Shown: piece after piece, positions 59,807 through 64,000 of the stretch | How positions within the stretch are numbered: position 1 is the stretch's first letter | Layout: every line of letters starts with the position of its first letter | Assembly: GCA_016712715.1 (NCBI GenBank) | Contig: JADJQM010000001.1 | Coordinates: 1 to 64,000, forward strand | Reading direction: 5' to 3' | Source: Rhodospirillaceae bacterium | Lineage (GTDB): Bacteria; Pseudomonadota; Alphaproteobacteria; Dongiales; Dongiaceae | Length of the DNA: 64,000 nt | The notes under the pieces: generated by a model | What the model was told of the DNA's origin: nothing | Databases searched by the model: none | The model's input: the letters and a program-made list of their open reading frames with translations, nothing else | Program-made: the position numbers and the translations under genes

Positions 59807-60346
59807 ATGCGGCGCGTCTATCTGGCTTTGGTCTGTGGCTTGGGTGTGACGCTGGCGATGGGAGCAGTCCCGGCCCTGGCCCAGGAGAACATGCAGGAGA
59901 CGATCGCGCTCGATATCGCCGGCGATGACGAGGTCGGCGATCACCACGAGGGCTACTATTATCCGACTCCGCAGACCGTCGAGCATTATGTGAGCCGGGT
60001 CGTGACGCTGCCCGACAGCGACGAGATTCGCCGCCAGGGCTTCGTCATCGGCATGGCGCGCCAGCTCGTTTCCGGCCAGTTCGCCCCGGATTACGCGATC
60101 TTCGCCAAAGGCGAAAACGCCCAGAAGCTGATCATCACGGGCCTGCGCGACGGATCGCTCGACACCATCTATCGCGCGCGCGCCCTGTTCGCGAGCATGA
60201 CGCTCATTGCGCGCTCGACGCCGTTCTTCCAGAAGAACACGCAGCCGGAAGAGGCGACGTTCTTCGATCTCCTGAAGCTGTTGGGGTTCACCCAGGTGAC
60301 CATCTCGGACGGCAAGCAGTTCTGCCACCAGGTGATCATCGACTGA
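59807..60346 (+). CDS. Conserved secreted protein next to moaA
   Basis: A 179-aa protein with a signal peptide (MRRVYLALVCGLGVTLAMGA...PALA). Conserved blocks are EGYYYPTPQTVEHYVSRVVT, FVIGMARQLVSGQFAPDYAI, FAKGENAQKLIITGLRDGSL and FDLLKLLGFTQVTISDGKQF. Homologues in other alphaproteobacteria are sometimes labelled as molybdopterin-guanine dinucleotide synthesis proteins, probably only because of the neighbouring mo genes. The function is unknown. Confidence 0.82.
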   Translation: MRRVYLALVCGLGVTLAMGAVPALAQENMQETIALDIAGDDEVGDHHEGYYYPTPQTVEHYVSRVVTLPDSDEIRRQGFVIGMARQLVSGQFAPDYAIFAKGENAQKLIITGLRDGSLDTIYRARALFASMTLIARSTPFFQKNTQPEEATFFDLLKLLGFTQVTISDGKQFCHQVIID

Positions 60347-60352
60347 CGCGGC

Positions 60353-61393
60353 TTAGCCGCCCGTGACACTCATATGGCGTTCGACCGCCGGGCCGCTGTG
60401 ATTGCGGTCGATAATGAAGTCGTGGCCCTTGGGCTTGCGGGCGATCGCTTCGCGGATGGCTTCGAGCAGCGATTCGTCTGACTCGCTCTGGCGCAAGGGT
60501 GCGCGCAGATCGGCGGCATCGTCCTGCCCTAAGCACATATAGAGCGTGCCGGTGCAGGTGAGGCGCACGCGGTTGCAGGATTCGCAGAAATTATGGGTGA
60601 GCGGCGTGATGAAGCCGACGCGCTGGCCGGTTTCGGCAAGCGTCACGTAACGTGCCGGGCCGCCGCTGTTATGGCCGCTTTCCTGCAGGGTCCAGCGCTT
60701 CCCGAGATGGCTGCGCAGGAGAGAGATCGGGTAGAACTGGTCGAGCCGGTTCTCGCCGCCGATATCGCCCATCGGCATCACCTCGATGAAGGTGATCTCG
60801 TGGCCGTTCTCGCCGCACCATTCAACGAGGTTATAGAACTCGTCGTCATTGACGCCCTTGAGCGCCACGGTATTGAGCTTCACCTTGATGCCGGCGGCCT
60901 TCGCGGCGGCGATGCCGTCGAGCACCGGCTGCAGCTTGCCCCAGCGGGTGATGCGGGTGAACTTGTCGGGGTCGAGGGAATCGACCGAGACGTTGATGCG
61001 GCGCACGCCGCAATCGGCGAGCTCCTGGGCGTATTTCCCGAGCTGGCTGCCATTGGTGGTGAGGGTCAGTTCCTCCAGGGCGCCGGTCTTGAGATGGCGG
61101 GAGAGGTTGCGGATGAGCTGCATGATGCCCTTGCGGACGAGCGGCTCGCCGCCGGTCAGGCGCAGCTTCTTGACGCCGACACCGACGAAGGCGCTGCACA
61201 GGCGGTCCAGTTCCTCGAGGCTGAGGATCTCGGCCTTGGGCAGGAAGGTCATGTCCTCGGACATGCAATAGACGCAGCGGAAATCGCAGCGGTCGGTCAC
61301 GGACACGCGCAGATAGCTGATGCGGCGGCCGAACGGATCGACCATGGGCGCTGGCGCACCCGGTTTGGGGGAACTGGCGAGCTGGCTGTTCAT
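60353..61393 (-). CDS. moaA: GTP 3',8-cyclase MoaA
   Basis: A 346-aa radical SAM enzyme for the first step of molybdopterin synthesis. N-terminal cluster CDFRCVYC, SAM motif LRLTGGEPLVRKGI, C-terminal cluster FCESCNRVRLTCTGTLYMC, and the terminal Gly-Gly that enters the active site are all present. Normal length. Convergent with the secreted-protein gene. Confidence 0.96.
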   Translation of the reverse strand: MNSQLASSPKPGAPAPMVDPFGRRISYLRVSVTDRCDFRCVYCMSEDMTFLPKAEILSLEELDRLCSAFVGVGVKKLRLTGGEPLVRKGIMQLIRNLSRHLKTGALEELTLTTNGSQLGKYAQELADCGVRRINVSVDSLDPDKFTRITRWGKLQPVLDGIAAAKAAGIKVKLNTVALKGVNDDEFYNLVEWCGENGHEITFIEVMPMGDIGGENRLDQFYPISLLRSHLGKRWTLQESGHNSGGPARYVTLAETGQRVGFITPLTHNFCESCNRVRLTCTGTLYMCLGQDDAADLRAPLRQSESDESLLEAIREAIARKPKGHDFIIDRNHSGPAVERHMSVTGG

Positions 61394-61628
61394 GGCCGGA
61401 ATATAGGATGGCCGCTCTTGGATTTCCTCCCCAAAACCGACAGGGATATAGCGGTGCGGTCATCCGGCGCCGGCGAGCCATGCAGCGGGCGCCCGCCAAA
61501 ACCGCCGGAAACCGGGGTCTGGCGACCTCAAATGCCTTGTTTAGCCTGGAAAAACTCTAAATAATCGCCCTTCGCGCCGCAGCAAAGCGGCCCCTTTTTT
61601 GCCCAGGTAAGAGTTTCGGACCCAGACG

Positions 61629-64000
61629 ATGCAGACCGCCAACGATATCCGCCGCGTTTTCCTCGATTACTTCCGCCGGGAAGGCCACGAAATCGTGTCC
61701 TCGTCACCCCTGGTGCCGCGGAACGACCCCACCTTGATGTTCGTGAATTCGGGCATGGTCCAGTTCAAGAACGTCTTCACCGGCCAGGAAAAGCGGGATT
61801 ATGTCCGCGCCTCGACCGCCCAGAAATGCGTCCGGGCCGGTGGGAAGCATAACGACCTGGAGAATGTCGGCTATACCGCGCGGCACCACACCTTCTTCGA
61901 AATGCTGGGAAATTTCAGCTTCGGCGACTATTTCAAGGAACGCGCGATCGAACTGGCCTGGAACCTCATCACCAAGGAATACGGGCTGCCCAAGGACAAG
62001 CTGACCGTCACCGTCTATGTCGACGATGACGAGGCCCATAGCCTGTGGAAGCGCATCGCGGGCCTTTCCGATTCCAAGATCATCCGCATTCCGACCTCGG
62101 ACAATTTCTGGGCGATGGGCGATACCGGTCCCTGCGGGCCGTGCTCGGAGATCTTCTATGACCATGGCGACAAGGTGGCGGGTGGCCCCCCGGGTTCGCC
62201 GGATGCCGATGGCGACCGGTTCATCGAGATCTGGAACCTCGTCTTCATGCAGTTCGAGCAACTGACGAAGACCGAGCGGGTGAGCCTGCCGCGACCCTCG
62301 ATCGATACCGGCATGGGGCTGGAGCGCCTGGCCGCGGTGCTTCAGGGGAAGCACGACAATTACGACATCGACCTCATGCGCATGCTGATCGAAGCGCCGG
62401 CGCATGCCTCGAACACCGATCCCGACGGGCCGATGAATGTCAGCCACCGGGTCATTGCCGACCATCTGCGCTCAAGCGCATTCCTCATCGCCGACGGCGT
62501 CATGCCGTCGAATGAGGGCCGCGGCTATGTGCTGCGCCGGATCATGCGCCGCGCCATGCGCCATGCGCATATACTGGGCTGCAAGGCCCCGTTGATGTGG
62601 AAGCTGGTGCCGGCGCTGGTGACCGAGATGGGCCTCGCCTATCCGGAACTGGGCCGCGCCGAGAGCGCCATCAGCGAAACCTTGAAGCTGGAGGAATCGC
62701 GCTTCAAGACGACGCTCGATACCGGGCTCAAGGAGTTGGAAATTGCGATCGGCTCGAAATCGGGCCTCACCAAAGACGGCAAGCTTTCGGGCAGCGTCGC
62801 CTTTGCGCTCTCCGACAGCCGCGGCTTCCCGCTCGATCTCACGCAATCCATCCTGCGCGACCGGGGCATCGAGGTCGATCTCGACGGGTTCAACGTGGAA
62901 CTGGAAAAGCAGCGTGAGCGCAGCCGCGCCGCCTGGGGCGGTTCCGGCGAAGCCGCCACCGAGAAGATCTGGTTCGAAATCCGCCAGCGTTTGGGTGCCA
63001 CGGACTTCCTCGGCTATTCGACCGAGAAGGCGGAAGGTCAGGTACTGACCATCGTCAAAAACGGCCAGGAAGTTGCAGAGGCGAAAGCCGGCGACGAGAT
63101 TGCCATCATCACCAACCAGACGCCGTTCTATGGCGAATCCGGCGGCCAGATGGGCGATGGCGGCAAGCTGGTCTCCGCGACGGGCGCTGAAATCGAGATC
63201 AGCGACACGCAGAAGAAGCTGGGTGATCTCCATGTCCATCTTGGCAAGGTCACCAAGGGTGTCTTGAAAAACGGCGATGCGGTCGAGATGAAGGTCGACC
63301 ATGCGCGCCGTTCCGGCCTGCGGGCGCATCATTCGGCGACGCATCTGCTGCATGAAGCCTTGCGCCGCCGTCTGGGCACCCATGTGACCCAGAAAGGCTC
63401 GCTGGTGGCGCCTGACCGCCTGCGCTTCGACTTCTCGCACACCAAGGGCATGACGGGTGAGGACATTGCCTGGGTCGAGCATGAAGTGAACCGCCGCATC
63501 CGCGCCAATGCCGATGTCGCGACGCATCTGATGACACCCGACGACGCCATCAAGGCCGGCGCCATGGCGCTGTTCGGTGAAAAATATGGCGAGGAAGTGC
63601 GCGTCGTCTCGATGGGTGGCCGTGCGGATGAAGAAGTGAAGGAATTCTCGACCGAATTATGCGGTGGCACCCATGTGCACCGGACCGGGGATATCGGCTT
63701 CATCAAGATCGTCTCGGAAGGCGCCGTCGGCGCTGGCCTCCGCCGGATCGAGGCCGTGACCGGTGCCGCGGCGGAGCAGTTCGTCGCCGAGCAGCAGAAG
63801 CAATTGCTGGAAGCAGCAGCCGCGATCAAGGCCATGCCGCAGGAATTGCCAGCGCGCATCTTGAGCCTCATCGAGGAACGCAAGAAGCTGGAGCGTGACC
63901 TCTCTGAAGCGCGCAAGCAGATTGCCACGGGCGGCAGCGGGTCCGCATCCGACGTGCTCGATGTCGGCGGCGTCAAGCTGTCGGCGCGCGTGCTTGACGG
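61629..64000 (+). CDS. alaS: Alanine-tRNA ligase, cut by window end
   Basis: The first 790 codons of AlaS (normal length about 880). Catalytic core: MQTANDIRRVFLDYFRREGH, MFVNSGMVQFKNVFTGQEK, GKHNDLENVGYTARHHTFFE. Editing domain: RSGLRAHHSATHLLHEAL and CGGTHVHRTGDIGFIKIVSE (zinc/editing His and Cys residues). The C-terminal C-Ala domain begins near 63740 and continues beyond the window. No frameshift seen. The 235-bp gap before it must hold its promoter, which I could not fix with confidence. Confidence 0.97.
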   Translation, partial: MQTANDIRRVFLDYFRREGHEIVSSSPLVPRNDPTLMFVNSGMVQFKNVFTGQEKRDYVRASTAQKCVRAGGKHNDLENVGYTARHHTFFEMLGNFSFGDYFKERAIELAWNLITKEYGLPKDKLTVTVYVDDDEAHSLWKRIAGLSDSKIIRIPTSDNFWAMGDTGPCGPCSEIFYDHGDKVAGGPPGSPDADGDRFIEIWNLVFMQFEQLTKTERVSLPRPSIDTGMGLERLAAVLQGKHDNYDIDLMRMLIEAPAHASNTDPDGPMNVSHRVIADHLRSSAFLIADGVMPSNEGRGYVLRRIMRRAMRHAHILGCKAPLMWKLVPALVTEMGLAYPELGRAESAISETLKLEESRFKTTLDTGLKELEIAIGSKSGLTKDGKLSGSVAFALSDSRGFPLDLTQSILRDRGIEVDLDGFNVELEKQRERSRAAWGGSGEAATEKIWFEIRQRLGATDFLGYSTEKAEGQVLTIVKNGQEVAEAKAGDEIAIITNQTPFYGESGGQMGDGGKLVSATGAEIEISDTQKKLGDLHVHLGKVTKGVLKNGDAVEMKVDHARRSGLRAHHSATHLLHEALRRRLGTHVTQKGSLVAPDRLRFDFSHTKGMTGEDIAWVEHEVNRRIRANADVATHLMTPDDAIKAGAMALFGEKYGEEVRVVSMGGRADEEVKEFSTELCGGTHVHRTGDIGFIKIVSEGAVGAGLRRIEAVTGAAAEQFVAEQQKQLLEAAAAIKAMPQELPARILSLIEERKKLERDLSEARKQIATGGSGSASDVLDVGGVKLSARVLD

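Overview
The window looks like a chromosomal segment of a free-swimming alphaproteobacterium, most like the Rhodospirillales. The evidence is high-GC DNA, a flagellar gene order typical of that group (fliX, flgI-flgJ-flgN, flgF-G-A-H, fliL-fliM-DUF6468-motE-cheY-cheZ, flgB-C-fliE-Q-R-flhB-cckA), a DksA with only one zinc-finger cysteine, and a small NDUFS4-like complex I protein. I see no insertion sequence, phage, CRISPR array or rRNA. The start of the window (1-118) holds only a hairpin, and alaS runs off the right end.

Layout. 0.1-12.5 kb: two unusually large flagellin genes, both on the minus strand, enclose three plus-strand TPR genes. Two of these join TPRs to glycosyltransferase-like domains and are candidate FlmG-type flagellin glycosyltransferases. 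12.9-37.4 kb: most of a flagellar export, rod, ring, switch and chemotaxis set, ending in the cell-cycle kinase gene cckA. 37.5-40.4 kb: HU, tRNA-Pro, the complex I accessory gene, tRNA-Arg, doxX and a LysR regulator. 40.6-51 kb: a catabolic block with a hydrolase, aldolase and dehydrogenase, a branched-chain-type ABC transporter (livGFHM), a HAD dehalogenase, and an opposing operon of kynB, kynU, a stand-alone RAM domain and a substrate-binding protein. 51-59 kb: hisI, an FAD amine oxidase, two EamA exporters around an agmatinase-family gene, a cupin, argE-like and N-formylglutamate amidohydrolase genes. 59-64 kb: nadK, a conserved secreted protein, moaA and alaS.

Regulation. Five good sigma-54 (-24/-12) promoters can be read, all upstream of flagellar or flagellin-associated genes. 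The four on the minus strand have a dyad with the core GCA-NNAWT-TGC about 85-140 bp upstream. Three of them also have a perfect IHF consensus between promoter and dyad. Together with fliX, this matches the Caulobacter FlbD/FliX plan of sigma-54, IHF and ftr sites, and gives a readable regulatory code for the locus.

Sequence quality. About ten genes carry single-base indels that break or bend the reading frame, many in short G or C runs and several compensating each other. I treat most as probable sequencing indels, not true gene decay, and give the inferred full gene spans. Another candidate novelty is a pair of hairpins with covarying stems and identical loops upstream of the agmatinase-family gene.
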